Part shown: in pieces, positions 1 through 8,300 of the stretch
How positions within the stretch are numbered: position 1 is the first letter of the stretch
Layout of the letters: every line of letters starts with the position of its first letter
Origin: RPQJ01 sp963846315
Lineage (GTDB): Bacteria > Pseudomonadota > Gammaproteobacteria > Steroidobacterales > Steroidobacteraceae
Direction of reading: 5' to 3'
DNA: 64,000 bases
Assembly (NCBI GenBank): GCA_963846315.1
Contig: CAWJVM010000019.1
Coordinates: 14,689-78,688 of the forward strand
Notes under the pieces: model-generated
Databases searched by the model: none
What the model was told of the DNA's origin: nothing
What the model saw: only the letters and a program-made list of their open reading frames with translations
Program-made: the position numbers and the translations under genes

Positions 1-1
1 G

Positions 2-1177
2 CACGGTGGCTGGTATCAGGAGCTGCTGCTCGGCGCCGCGGGTCTCGGCGCCAGGACCGTGTCGCGCCCGGCACAACTGCGTCGAGGTGTGGAGCGCGTG
101 CGGCAGCTCGAACGGATGCTGGTGCGAGACGGCGTCGTATTGTGCAAGGTGCACCTGCACGTCTCGCCCGGGACGCAGCAGAAACGTCTCGCCAAGTTGC
201 AGGCAAGCAAAGTCACGCGCTGGCGGGTGACGAAAGAGGATCGCTGGCTGGCACGGAACTACCATTCCGTAGAGCGAGCCTTCGAACGCACGCTGGCCGC
301 CACCGACCAGCCCCTCGCGCCGTGGCACGTCGTGGACGGCACCGACCGCCAGCATCGTGCGCTCGAAGTGGGGCGCCAGTTGCTGGCCGCACTCCAGCAC
401 GCAGGCAAGCCTTTGCCTGGCGCGAAGAACGCTCCCAGGAGTGCGGGGGCGATCACGACCGCTGGGCCTCGTACCGCGACGAAGCCGCCGGGTGAGGCAC
501 CCAGCGACGACGAGTACGACGCGGAGCTCGAGCGGCTGCAGGGCAGGCTCGCGTTGCTGTCGCGGCGCAAGCAATTCGAGCGACACGCGGTCGTCGTTGC
601 TTGCGAAGGCATGGATGCCGCTGGCAAGGGTGGGGCGATCCGGCGCGTCACGGCTGCGCTAGATGCGCGCCAGTTCCGCGTGGTGCCGATTTCGGCCCCG
701 ACACCCGACGAACTGGCGCGGCCCTACCTCTGGCGTTTCTGGCTCAACGTGCCACCGCGCGGCACCTACACGATCTTCGATCGTAGCTGGTATGGGCGCG
801 TCCTCGTCGAGCGGGTGCGGGGGTTTGCGAAGGCGCCTGATTGGCAGCGCGCCTATGACGAGATCAACGAGTTCGAGCGCCAGCTCACCGAGCACCGCAT
901 CATCGTGGCGAAGTTCTGGCTGGCGATGAGCCGCGAAGAGCAGCTCGAGCGCTTTGCGGAGCGTGACCGCGATCCGCTCAAGCGCTTCAAGGTCGACCCC
1001 GAGGACTGGGCCAACCGCAAGCACTGGATCGCGTACCAGCGTGCCGCGCAGGACATGCTGGCGCGCACCGACACGCGGCATGCACCCTGGGCGTTGGTGC
1101 CCGCCGACGACAAGCGCTACGCGCGCCTCGCTGTGCTGCATGCGCTCGGCGATCGCATCGAAGCCGCGCTCGGCTGA
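2..1177 (+). CDS. pap: Polyphosphate:AMP phosphotransferase (tandem PPK2), 5' part missing
   Basis: The enzyme family moves phosphate from polyphosphate to AMP in the cytoplasm. The reading frame is open to the first base of the window, so the start lies outside. What is visible is the end of a first PPK2 domain (frame begins HGGWYQELLLG, then a kinase-like stretch ending in SPGTQQKRL), a linker rich in Ala and Pro, and a complete second PPK2 domain with Walker A GMDAAGKGG (near base 610) and the FDRSWYGR lid motif (near base 778). Tandem PPK2 domains are the hallmark of Pap rather than single-domain PPK2. The stop is followed after 25 bases by the next gene on the same strand. The identification of the second domain is firm; class assignment follows from the tandem arrangement. 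Confidence 0.85.
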   Translation, partial: HGGWYQELLLGAAGLGARTVSRPAQLRRGVERVRQLERMLVRDGVVLCKVHLHVSPGTQQKRLAKLQASKVTRWRVTKEDRWLARNYHSVERAFERTLAATDQPLAPWHVVDGTDRQHRALEVGRQLLAALQHAGKPLPGAKNAPRSAGAITTAGPRTATKPPGEAPSDDEYDAELERLQGRLALLSRRKQFERHAVVVACEGMDAAGKGGAIRRVTAALDARQFRVVPISAPTPDELARPYLWRFWLNVPPRGTYTIFDRSWYGRVLVERVRGFAKAPDWQRAYDEINEFERQLTEHRIIVAKFWLAMSREEQLERFAERDRDPLKRFKVDPEDWANRKHWIAYQRAAQDMLARTDTRHAPWALVPADDKRYARLAVLHALGDRIEAALG

Positions 1178-1202
1178 GCGCACAAGACCCCTGGAGACCG
1201 CC

Positions 1203-2123
1203 TTGCCGCACATTGCCCTGGTGAGCGCGTTCGAGGCGCTCGCGCTCGATGAAGACATGCCGCCGCTCGTGGACGCGCTCGCGCGCCTGGGCGCAACCGT
1301 GTCGACGCCGTGCTGGGACGATGCGGCCGTGGACTGGTCGTCGTTCGACCTCGCGTTGCTGCGTTCGACATGGAATTACGTCGAGCACATCGACGAGTTC
1401 CGCGCGTGGACGCGGCGGTGTGCTCAGCAGACCCGGCTGTTCAATCCGCCAGAGGTCGTGAACTGGAACACCGACAAGCACTACCTCGCGCACCTGCATC
1501 GCGCCGGCGTGCCGGTCGTGCCGTCACGGTTCGTCGAGCCCGGCGAGAATCCCCAGGCTGCGCTGCAGCACTTCCTGACGGGTGCTGCGGATTCGCTGAA
1601 TGCCGGGCGTGCCGTGGGGTTCGACCAGTTCGTGATCAAGCCGTCGATCGGCGCGGGATCGCGTGATACGGCCCGTTACCTTCGCACCGATGCAGATCGC
1701 GCGCTCGCGCACCTGGCGCGGCTCGTCGTCGACGAGCGGCGCAGCGCGCTGCTGCAGCCTTACCTGGCAAGCGTCGATGAGGTGGGGGAGACAGCACTCA
1801 TCTATTTCGGGGGCCAGGCCAGTCATGCGATCCGCAAGGGTCCGTTGCTGCAGTTGGACTCAGCACTGGTCGCAGGGCTTTTTGCGCCAGAAGAGATCAC
1901 CGCGCGGCAAGCGGGTGCCGACGAGCATGCGCTGGCGGCGGCGGCTCATTTGGCGATTCCGTTCGACCCACCGTTGTATGCGCGCATCGACATGATCCGC
2001 GACGACCGGGGAGGGGCGGTCATCCTCGAACTCGAGCTGACCGAGCCCTCGATGTTCTTTGCTCACGCCCCAGGCAGCGCCGACCGGCTCGCGGTGCTCC
2101 TGCTCGCTCGCGCGTCAGGCTAG
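1203..2123 (+). CDS. ATP-grasp ligase, DcsG/RimK-like
   Basis: A 306-residue cytoplasmic protein of the ATP-grasp superfamily, which joins a carboxylate to an amine or similar nucleophile through an acylphosphate. N-terminal motifs such as FDLALLRSTWNY and VVNWNTDKHYL resemble O-ureido-serine cyclo-ligase (DcsG) and RimK/glutathione synthetase relatives; FVIKPSIGAGSRDT is the nucleotide-binding loop and ILELELTEPSMFF carries the late metal-binding acidic residues. The start chosen is TTG at 1203 with a CTGGAG ribosome site seven bases upstream; an upstream extension of the frame would overlap pap antisense-like sequence in another frame. Substrate is unknown. It ends convergently with the DUF3570 gene, the two stop codons sharing bases. 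Confidence 0.7.
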   Translation: MPHIALVSAFEALALDEDMPPLVDALARLGATVSTPCWDDAAVDWSSFDLALLRSTWNYVEHIDEFRAWTRRCAQQTRLFNPPEVVNWNTDKHYLAHLHRAGVPVVPSRFVEPGENPQAALQHFLTGAADSLNAGRAVGFDQFVIKPSIGAGSRDTARYLRTDADRALAHLARLVVDERRSALLQPYLASVDEVGETALIYFGGQASHAIRKGPLLQLDSALVAGLFAPEEITARQAGADEHALAAAAHLAIPFDPPLYARIDMIRDDRGGAVILELELTEPSMFFAHAPGSADRLAVLLLARASG

Positions 2124-3265
2124 AACCAGCCCGAGATGAACAGGCGGAACACGTCGGCGTCGAAGCTGTAAAGCTCCTCCGTGCCGGGTGCGCCACCGGT
2201 GCGAATGTCGCGGAAGTCGTCGTACTGGTAATTGATGCGGTCGTAGAACAGGTTCACGGTCGAGCGTTGAATGCGGTCCCAGCCGATCGAAGGCAGTTCG
2301 TAGGTCGCGCCCAGGCTGAACATGTGGCTGGTGAACGTGCTCAGTTCCTTGTCGCGGGCCAGGAAGTTCTGCGCGTCGGCACGCGGGAAGAGGTCGGAAT
2401 AGAAATCTGCCGCGGACTGGTCGTACCAGCGATAGCCGGCCTCGAAGATCCAGCGCTTGCCCCAGGGGTGCGTGTAGCCGAGCGACACCGTGTTGGCGTC
2501 GATGCCCCACGTGTCGGTGTAGTAACGGTATTCGCCGTGGACGGCGGCGCGATAGGGCAGGAAAAACCGCGCGTTGATCGCGACCGCGTTACTGGTGCGA
2601 GTGTGCGGATACAGCTCGGGCTGGAAAGAGAACCCGCGCGCACTGGTGTCGTCCAGGTAGCGCACTGAGCGATACGGGTTGTTGAGAAATCCCTCGTCGG
2701 TGATCACTTCGTAGTTGAGGCCGGCCATCAGCCGCGGCGTCACGATCTGCTGCAGGCCGAAGCGGTAATTGCGGCGATCGACGCTCTCCTCGAACGCGTT
2801 GTCGCCGTTCTTGCGTACTTCGTCCCAGCCCTGGCTGAAGCCGAACGACACGGTCGTCAGGTCGCCGAAGAAGTCCTGGCTCACGTCGAAGGTCGCCGTG
2901 TTGGCGGTGTAGTCGCTTTCGTCGCTCAGCGTGTAGCTCACGCTGTACTGGGTCTTGCCCTGCAGGATGTCGAACGCGAGGCTGCCCTGCGTGCGTTCTT
3001 CCGTGTACGGGCTCGCCGTCGTCATCACGTCGATCGACGCGCTCGACACCATGTCCATGTAGTAGTTGGCCGAGACCGAGTACTTCTCGGCGAACTTCTT
3101 GCGCAGCAGCAAGGACGGCCCGTCGATGGTGACGCCGCCGCCTTCGTAGCGGTGGTACATCGCGTCGGCGCGGTCGTCCGGCAACACGGCGGCCTGCGCA
3201 GCGCTGCCCGCTACCAGCGCCAGGGCGGTGAGCGCAAGGAGTCGAATCGTGCGGCGAGGGATCAT
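2120..3265 (-). CDS. DUF3570 outer-membrane beta-barrel protein
   Basis: A 381-residue protein with a clear signal peptide (IRLLALTALALVAGSAAQA) followed by alternating aromatic/polar strands throughout and a C-terminal Phe (last residues SGWF), as expected for an outer-membrane barrel. The sequence matches the DUF3570 family by pattern (YHRYEGGGVTIDGPSLLLRK near the mature N-terminus, which is typical). Members sit next to DUF4266, TlpA and ApbE genes, exactly as here. The start is the ATG at 3263-3265; the longer frame would swallow the upstream gene's end. It is last in a six-gene leftward operon. Function unknown; a porin or export channel for a redox-modified product is inference. Confidence 0.82.
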   Translation of the reverse strand: MIPRRTIRLLALTALALVAGSAAQAAVLPDDRADAMYHRYEGGGVTIDGPSLLLRKKFAEKYSVSANYYMDMVSSASIDVMTTASPYTEERTQGSLAFDILQGKTQYSVSYTLSDESDYTANTATFDVSQDFFGDLTTVSFGFSQGWDEVRKNGDNAFEESVDRRNYRFGLQQIVTPRLMAGLNYEVITDEGFLNNPYRSVRYLDDTSARGFSFQPELYPHTRTSNAVAINARFFLPYRAAVHGEYRYYTDTWGIDANTVSLGYTHPWGKRWIFEAGYRWYDQSAADFYSDLFPRADAQNFLARDKELSTFTSHMFSLGATYELPSIGWDRIQRSTVNLFYDRINYQYDDFRDIRTGGAPGTEELYSFDADVFRLFISGWF

Positions 3266-3275
3266 CCGTGGCGCC

Positions 3276-3536
3276 TCAGTTGCAGCCGCAGCCGCCGCCG
3301 TGGCTGCCGGTGGCGCCGCGCGCACCTTCACGCGCCTCGAACACGTGGTTGAGGTAGGCCGCGGCAACCGGATCGCGCTCGGCGGACATCACGATGTCGG
3401 CAAGGAACTGGCGCTCGTACGGCTTGACCCACGGCTCGACGCCGGCACAGCCGGTGGCGCCGGCCACCAGGCTCAGCCACAGCACGAGGCGGATCACCTG
3501 GCGCATCGTCTGACCCATCTTCTGGCGCCTGCTCAT
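3276..3536 (-). CDS. DUF4266 small lipoprotein
   Basis: An 86-residue protein. Residues 11-30 form a lipoprotein signal ending in the lipobox GATGC (Cys30). The mature part, GVEPWVKPYERQFLADIVMS and then a short EAREGARGATG segment, ends in the Gly/Cys tail GGGCGCN; this combination defines DUF4266. It overlaps the stop of the upstream tlpA-like gene by an ATGA and lies 10 bases from the DUF3570 gene, so the three are translated together. Met7 or Met11 would also be acceptable starts and give a shorter n-region. The paired C-terminal cysteines and the nearby thioredoxin and flavin transferase suggest a redox-active or modified lipoprotein; no function is established. Confidence 0.83.
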   Translation of the reverse strand: MSRRQKMGQTMRQVIRLVLWLSLVAGATGCAGVEPWVKPYERQFLADIVMSAERDPVAAAYLNHVFEAREGARGATGSHGGGCGCN

Positions 3537-4039
3537 TCCTTCACCAGACTGCGGATCATGTCGGCGTACTTGGCTTCATCCCCCGGCTTGTAGCCGCGGT
3601 GGATGTAGCGCACCTGGCCCTTGCGGTCGACGAAGACAGTGCTCGGCATGCCTTCGACGCCAAAGCTCCCGGCCACCGCACTGTCGGTATCGAAGAGGAT
3701 GGGGAAGGTGACCGGCATGCCCTTGAGCCAGGTCACCGCGGCGGTGCTGTCGGGTTCCACGTTTACGCCCAGCAGCGTGAAGCCGAGCGGCTCGTACTTC
3801 GTGTTCAGTTGCGCGAGCAGCGGCATTTCCTGTCGGCAGGGACCGCACCAGGTTGCCCAGAAATTGATCATCACGACCTGACCCTTGAGGTCGGCGAGCC
3901 GCACTTTGCCGCCGTCGCGGGCGGCGAGCGCGAAGTCCGGCGCCACCGAACCCGGAGTAGCGGCGGCCTCGGCCAGGCCCGGCAGAGTCAGCGCCACGAC
4001 GCAGGCGAGCAGCAGACGACGTGCAGTATTCATGGTCAC
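3533..4039 (-). CDS. TlpA-family periplasmic thioredoxin-like protein
   Basis: A 168-residue exported redoxin. A signal peptide (residues 1-26, LLLACVVALTLPGLAEA) precedes a TlpA/ResA fold with the active site WCGPC at residues 64-68 and the cis-Pro segment GMPSTVFVDRKG. Such proteins reduce or isomerise disulfides, often keeping haem-binding cysteines reduced during cytochrome c assembly, or act on a specific partner. The gene is the fourth of the leftward operon, 3 bases after a barrel gene and overlapping the DUF4266 gene, whose product ends in two cysteines and is an obvious candidate substrate (inference). A second TlpA-type gene lies at 16.2 kb. Confidence 0.88.
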   Translation of the reverse strand: MTMNTARRLLLACVVALTLPGLAEAAATPGSVAPDFALAARDGGKVRLADLKGQVVMINFWATWCGPCRQEMPLLAQLNTKYEPLGFTLLGVNVEPDSTAAVTWLKGMPVTFPILFDTDSAVAGSFGVEGMPSTVFVDRKGQVRYIHRGYKPGDEAKYADMIRSLVKE

Positions 4040-4042
4040 TCC

Positions 4043-4723
4043 TCAGAAGAATGCGGTGACACTGAAGGCGACCTGCAGGTTCTGCGTGACCTTGTTCTCG
4101 CCGAGCAAGTCGCTCTCGAACAGGTGGTCGCGCACGTCGAGGTGCAAGGCGATCCAGTCGTTGGCGAGCAGGCGCAGGCCCGCGCCGAGCGCCACCGTGA
4201 AGTGGTCATCGCCAGCGAAGTTCGTGCTGCCCGCGCCGAGCGTGAAGTAGACGGCACTCGGCATCGCATGCCGGCCGCCGAAGAACACTTCGCCGGGCAA
4301 CGCATTCCAGCCGAGCGAGAGGTCGTAGTAGGTGAACTGGCGTTCGCTGTCGGTCAGCAGTTCGGCGGAACCGCTCAGCTCCTCGTAGCTGGTCCGGCCT
4401 GCTTTCGCTGAGCCGACGGTGGCTTCGGCAAACAAGTCCTCGGAAAAGTGATAGGCCAGGCGGCCGCCATACAGCAGGCTCGAGCCGAAATCCTCGATGC
4501 TGACGGTGCCGATGAACAGGCCTGCTTCGAAATTCTCCGTGTCTATCCCGGGCGGCTCGACCTCACGCCGCTTGACGGCCGGCTCGACGACCTGAGGCTG
4601 CTGAGCCGGCAACGCTGACGATTCCGTCGCCGGCTGGCCGGCCACTTGCGCGGCCGCGCTGCCCGGCAGCGCCGCAACGACGGCGAGTGCCGTCAGAAGA
4701 AATACGTGAAGGCCACGGTCCAT
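4043..4723 (-). CDS. Outer-membrane beta-barrel protein, operon member
   Basis: A 226-residue protein with signal peptide (residues 1-25, ending SAAAQ), a proline- and glutamine-rich linker, and a small beta-barrel domain (strands such as LLYGGRLAYHFSEDLFAEAT and final VAFSVTAFF with terminal Phe). The start is the ATG at 4721-4723, which overlaps the end of the preceding barrel gene by 31 bases. Small barrels of this kind come in pairs upstream of TlpA and DUF4266 in related loci. Function unknown. Confidence 0.75.
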   Translation of the reverse strand: MDRGLHVFLLTALAVVAALPGSAAAQVAGQPATESSALPAQQPQVVEPAVKRREVEPPGIDTENFEAGLFIGTVSIEDFGSSLLYGGRLAYHFSEDLFAEATVGSAKAGRTSYEELSGSAELLTDSERQFTYYDLSLGWNALPGEVFFGGRHAMPSAVYFTLGAGSTNFAGDDHFTVALGAGLRLLANDWIALHLDVRDHLFESDLLGENKVTQNLQVAFSVTAFF

Positions 4724-5451
4724 GCGTCGATCTCCTCGTTCTCGTCGCGACTCGTGAACACGACGTAGCTGCGGTACTCCGCCTGCAGCAGGAAGCGGTT
4801 GGTCAGGAAGCCACGCACGCCGAGTCCGGCGTAGGCGGTGGTGTCGGTGCGGTCTTCGGCCTGCACCAGTGTGGCCTTGGGTGAAATCGTCATCACTCCG
4901 CCGCCGATGCCGACGAAAGGCGTCACCCGCCACTCCGGCATGAACACATGGGCGATGCCGGCGGTGCCGAGCCAGCCGTTCGAGAAATTGCCGAGCAGCT
5001 GGTTGACGTCCGCTCGCACCAGCAGGTTCGGCGTGAGCGCATAGGCGCCGCTCACCGCAACGACGTTGGCGCCGCCGAAGTCGCCCGTGCCGAGGCCGAC
5101 CTCCCAGTGGTGCTCGGTGCGCGCCTCGGGCTTTGGTCCGGCGACCTGGACGAGAGCGCCACCCGGTGTCAGCGTGCGTTCGAGCTGCGAACGGTGCACC
5201 CAGCCTTCGCGACCGCCGTCGGTGCGCACCTTGATCCAGTCGGTGCGCTGGCGCAGCAGCACGATCGTTGCATCGCGCTCCACGGAGTACGTGGCGGGGA
5301 AGCCACGGCCTGGACCGCTGCGCAAGTCGACGAAAGCGTCCTGCACGACCACCGTCGCGGGCGCCTTGCTGCCGCGGGCGTGCACGGCCGGGCTCGCGGC
5401 GATCAGCGCGAGGCAGCAGGCGAGCAGCAGTCGGAAAGCGGGTCGGGTCAA
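4693..5451 (-). CDS. SH3-domain outer-membrane beta-barrel protein
   Basis: A 252-residue protein with a signal peptide (cleaved near AVHA, residue 25), a bacterial SH3 domain at about residues 33-90 (FVDLRSGPGRGFPATYSVE ... WIKVRTDGGREGWVHRSQLE) and a C-terminal eight-strand-like barrel ending in VAFTYFF. The SH3 part probably binds peptidoglycan or a partner peptide in the periplasm while the barrel anchors it in the outer membrane. Translation starts at TTG (5449-5451); that codon overlaps the stop of the upstream cytochrome gene (TTGA), a sign of translational coupling with it. Function of the pair of barrels is not known. Confidence 0.78.
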   Translation of the reverse strand: MTRPAFRLLLACCLALIAASPAVHARGSKAPATVVVQDAFVDLRSGPGRGFPATYSVERDATIVLLRQRTDWIKVRTDGGREGWVHRSQLERTLTPGGALVQVAGPKPEARTEHHWEVGLGTGDFGGANVVAVSGAYALTPNLLVRADVNQLLGNFSNGWLGTAGIAHVFMPEWRVTPFVGIGGGVMTISPKATLVQAEDRTDTTAYAGLGVRGFLTNRFLLQAEYRSYVVFTSRDENEEIDAWTVAFTYFF

Positions 5452-8105
5452 TTCAGCGGTGCCGCAAATGGGTCATTGAAGTATTGGGCACCGATGTCGG
5501 TCCATTCCGAGACGAGCTTCAACTCCACGGGAGTCAGGCGGCCTGCGTGCGTGCCACCAGCAGCAAACAATGAGAAGAACGTCACAGAGCCATTCGCGTT
5601 GCCCGCACGCAGGGCAGGTGCGACCGGCACCGTCGAGAACTGCGGCAAGCCTGTCACCGGGTCGACGCCGGTCTGCACCAGCCGGTCCTGCAGTGTGCCG
5701 TTGACCACTTCCTGTTCAGCGTCGGTCGCCAGCAATTCGCGGTAGGCCTGGAACTGCGTGGGCACGTCTGCGGAGGGCCCATCCGTCAGGTCGAGCTGGG
5801 CCGCGGGAACCCGCGCGGTGCCGTCGGCGGCGCGAGGCGAATGGCACGCTACACAGGTGTCGTCACGCAGCACGGTGCCATCGGCAGCCAGCGTCACCCG
5901 AGGCTTGCCCCACAGCGGATGGATATGCCGCTCGTAGTGGATCGTGATGCGGCAACCCGCGCGCCAGCTCGTCACGCAATCGGGCGTGGTCGGTGCCAGG
6001 GTCGTCAGGTCGGTGTAGTCGTAGGCGAATGCCGGATCCGGGGCACGGCCTGCGGCAATCGGGTCGGTCCAGACGTCGGTGTAGTGGATGGACGTGCTCG
6101 GCTGCAGGTCCGCACAGTCGGTCTGGCAGCTGATGCGGGCGCGCACCTGGGCCATCGTCTCGCCGAAGTCCGCGAAGAACGCAGGGTTGGTGTTCGGGAA
6201 GGGCACGCCGGTGCCCGGCGCGCCGGCGTTGGCTGCCGCAAACAGGTTGTCGCGGCCGTGCGAATCGACGCGCGTCGCGACGTGGCAACCATTGCACTTG
6301 AGTTCCTGTCCTGCGCGCAATTGCAACCAGTTGTTGTGCCGGCCGCCGATTCGGCGCCCGTTCGCGTCGAGGACCGAGACCGCAAACGCCACGTCCGCCG
6401 GTACCTTGATGCGGACCGAACCGTCCGGTTCCACCGGCGCGTAGCCGAGAATTTCGCGCATGCCGAACGCGCGGGTGACGCCGAAGGCACTGCCGTCGAA
6501 GTCGCGCACGTCGTCGTCCGGAATGCTGACTGCCTTTTCGATGCGCACGAAACGCGCGGGACGTGCGGCGGCTGGCGTGAGCGCAGGATCGCGCAGCACC
6601 GCAATGCCGCCCGGCGACGTGTCGGTGCCCGCGATGTCGTAGACGCTGCGCACGTCGAGCAGGCCGACACCCTCGGCTTCCAGATCGGCATCGAAGTCGA
6701 CGCCCGCGACCGGGTCGAGCAGGACAGCCGGCAAGGCGCGCGGTTGCAGTGCGACGACGTCGGTGATCATCGTGCCTTCCACCGGACTCGAAACGGGGAG
6801 CTGCGTTTTCTGCGACGGGTCGTAGATCCACACCCCATACAACGGCGCGGCCGTGGCGGTTGCGCCGGTCGCCAGGCGGTCCGCGGTGCATGGCACGATC
6901 TGCGCCGTGGTGGTTCCCGTCGCGGTCTCGAGCAACCGGCATTGGGTCCAGGTGAGCAGGATGCGGCCCGTGCCATCCTGCAACGGGAACGCTGCGTTGT
7001 AGCGGCCGCCGGGCGAAGGACCTTCGACCGTGCGCACGTCGTTGGTGGTGGCCGCCACCTGCGCCGGACCCGTCAGCACGCCACGGTTCGGCAGTGTCGG
7101 CTGCGTGATCTCGACGAAGTTCGCGGTGTCCACTTCCAGCAACTGGCTGCCGAGGTCAGGCGCCTCGAACGGCTGCACACGGACGAGCAGCTTGCCGTTG
7201 GCCATCGGACGCGGGTCGAGGAAGTGAACTTCGTCGCCTGCGGTCCCGGTGTCGTGGCTGCGCGCGCCGTAGAGCAACTGCAGGGCGCTGCCGTCGGGGC
7301 GCATCGTGTAGAGGCTGATCTCGTCGTGACCGGGGGCTTTGTCCCAGCGGCTGAACACGATGCGGCCGTCCGGCAGCACGGCCGGATCGAGGTCGTGGCT
7401 CTGGTTGAACGAGACCTGCCGGATACCGGAGCCGTCAGCATTCATCACGTGCAGCACGAAGGCGTGCTCGTCGTCGTTCTCGTCCTGTGCCGCAAACTGC
7501 GGCTTGCCTTCGTCGAGCAGGATCGCCTTCGACTGGCGCTGGCGGGTCGAGGAGAACACGATGCGACCGTCCGGCAGGTAGTGTGGTGCGACGTCGTCGC
7601 CCTCGCGCGCCGCCGTGTCGGACGTGAACACGCGCCGCAGCAGCTGCGCGTCGAGATCGTATTCCCAGATGTCCCAGGTCGGTTGCTCGTCGGGCGAGGC
7701 GCCGACGATGTTCGGCTCGTGCAGTGCGAACACCAGTTTGCGACCGTCGTACGACGGCTCGACGTCGCGCACGTCACCGAGGCCTTTGCTGATCGCGGCG
7801 GTGAGATTGCGTTCGGCCGACGAAGGTGACGCCCGGTCTCGCAGGTACAGGTCGGCGCCCGGCTGGAACGGCAGCAGTTCGCGCACGTCAGGCGTGAGCG
7901 CGTTGCCGGTCGGCACCGGTCGCTTGACGTAGGCAATCGGGAAATCGAGGACGACCGGATCCGGCGACTGGCCGCCGCCGGGGCTGGCGCCGCTGCCGCC
8001 GTCGCTGCTGGTGCAGGCAGCAAGCGCTGCCACGGCGAACAGCAAGCCTGCTGCTGTCCAATGTCGCAGGCGACCACGTGCAGTCGCCGCCAGATGTGCT
8101 GCCAT
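5448..8105 (-). CDS. Dihaem propeller lipoprotein, hydrazine synthase alpha-like
   Basis: An 885-residue exported protein starting at ATG 8103-8105 with a GAGG ribosome site. The lipoprotein signal ends LAAC. Residues about 50-330 contain TolB/PD40 beta-propeller repeats (VEPSYDGRKLVFALHEP; LPDGRIVFSSTRQ; LPDGRIVFSRWDK). The second half contains two haem motifs, CNGCH near residue 600 and CVACH near residue 747, in the layout of proteins annotated as hydrazine synthase alpha-subunit middle domain-like. True hydrazine synthase needs partners absent here, so hydrazine chemistry is not implied. A role as a periplasmic or outer-membrane electron carrier or oxidoreductase is inference. It is the first gene of the leftward operon and its stop overlaps the next start. 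Confidence 0.72.
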   Translation of the reverse strand: MAAHLAATARGRLRHWTAAGLLFAVAALAACTSSDGGSGASPGGGQSPDPVVLDFPIAYVKRPVPTGNALTPDVRELLPFQPGADLYLRDRASPSSAERNLTAAISKGLGDVRDVEPSYDGRKLVFALHEPNIVGASPDEQPTWDIWEYDLDAQLLRRVFTSDTAAREGDDVAPHYLPDGRIVFSSTRQRQSKAILLDEGKPQFAAQDENDDEHAFVLHVMNADGSGIRQVSFNQSHDLDPAVLPDGRIVFSRWDKAPGHDEISLYTMRPDGSALQLLYGARSHDTGTAGDEVHFLDPRPMANGKLLVRVQPFEAPDLGSQLLEVDTANFVEITQPTLPNRGVLTGPAQVAATTNDVRTVEGPSPGGRYNAAFPLQDGTGRILLTWTQCRLLETATGTTTAQIVPCTADRLATGATATAAPLYGVWIYDPSQKTQLPVSSPVEGTMITDVVALQPRALPAVLLDPVAGVDFDADLEAEGVGLLDVRSVYDIAGTDTSPGGIAVLRDPALTPAAARPARFVRIEKAVSIPDDDVRDFDGSAFGVTRAFGMREILGYAPVEPDGSVRIKVPADVAFAVSVLDANGRRIGGRHNNWLQLRAGQELKCNGCHVATRVDSHGRDNLFAAANAGAPGTGVPFPNTNPAFFADFGETMAQVRARISCQTDCADLQPSTSIHYTDVWTDPIAAGRAPDPAFAYDYTDLTTLAPTTPDCVTSWRAGCRITIHYERHIHPLWGKPRVTLAADGTVLRDDTCVACHSPRAADGTARVPAAQLDLTDGPSADVPTQFQAYRELLATDAEQEVVNGTLQDRLVQTGVDPVTGLPQFSTVPVAPALRAGNANGSVTFFSLFAAGGTHAGRLTPVELKLVSEWTDIGAQYFNDPFAAPLN

Positions 8106-8300
8106 CGTTTTTCCTCGCGGCGATCCTGTGCGTCCTGCCGCCGCGCAGGCGTCTTCTCGCACAAGTGGCCGGCTGGCGTGACGTTTGAGCGCCCATTGTG
8201 TGAGCGCTCTCTCACAAACGAGAATGTCGCTTTGCGCTACCCGCCCGCAGGCCACAGATTCCGTCCCCACGGCGGCCTTCGGTTGCCGACGGGAGGGTGG
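8106..8300. promoter_or_regulatory. Divergent promoter region with nested palindrome
   Basis: This is the only gap between the leftward cytochrome operon and the rightward cytochrome operon, so both promoters must lie here. It contains two nested inverted repeats: CGTTTG at 8182-8187 with CAAACG at 8215-8220, and TGTGAG at 8199-8204 with CTCACA at 8211-8216. Such an arrangement is typical of a dimeric repressor or activator site. The half-site resembles that of Crp but the spacing is not the Crp spacing, so the regulator is unknown. No clear -35/-10 pair was identified. Confidence 0.55.

Noticed and set aside
5841..7829. 662-residue frame antisense to the cytochrome lipoprotein gene
   Set aside because: High-GC shadow: Arg/Val-rich, no motif, no ribosome site, wholly inside a gene with haem motifs and a signal peptide.
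5448..8105. True hydrazine synthase alpha subunit (anammox)
   Set aside because: No beta or gamma subunits and no hydrazine dehydrogenase; only domain-level resemblance.
8199..8216. Crp binding site
   Set aside because: Half-sites resemble TGTGA/TCACA, but the spacer is eight bases rather than six.
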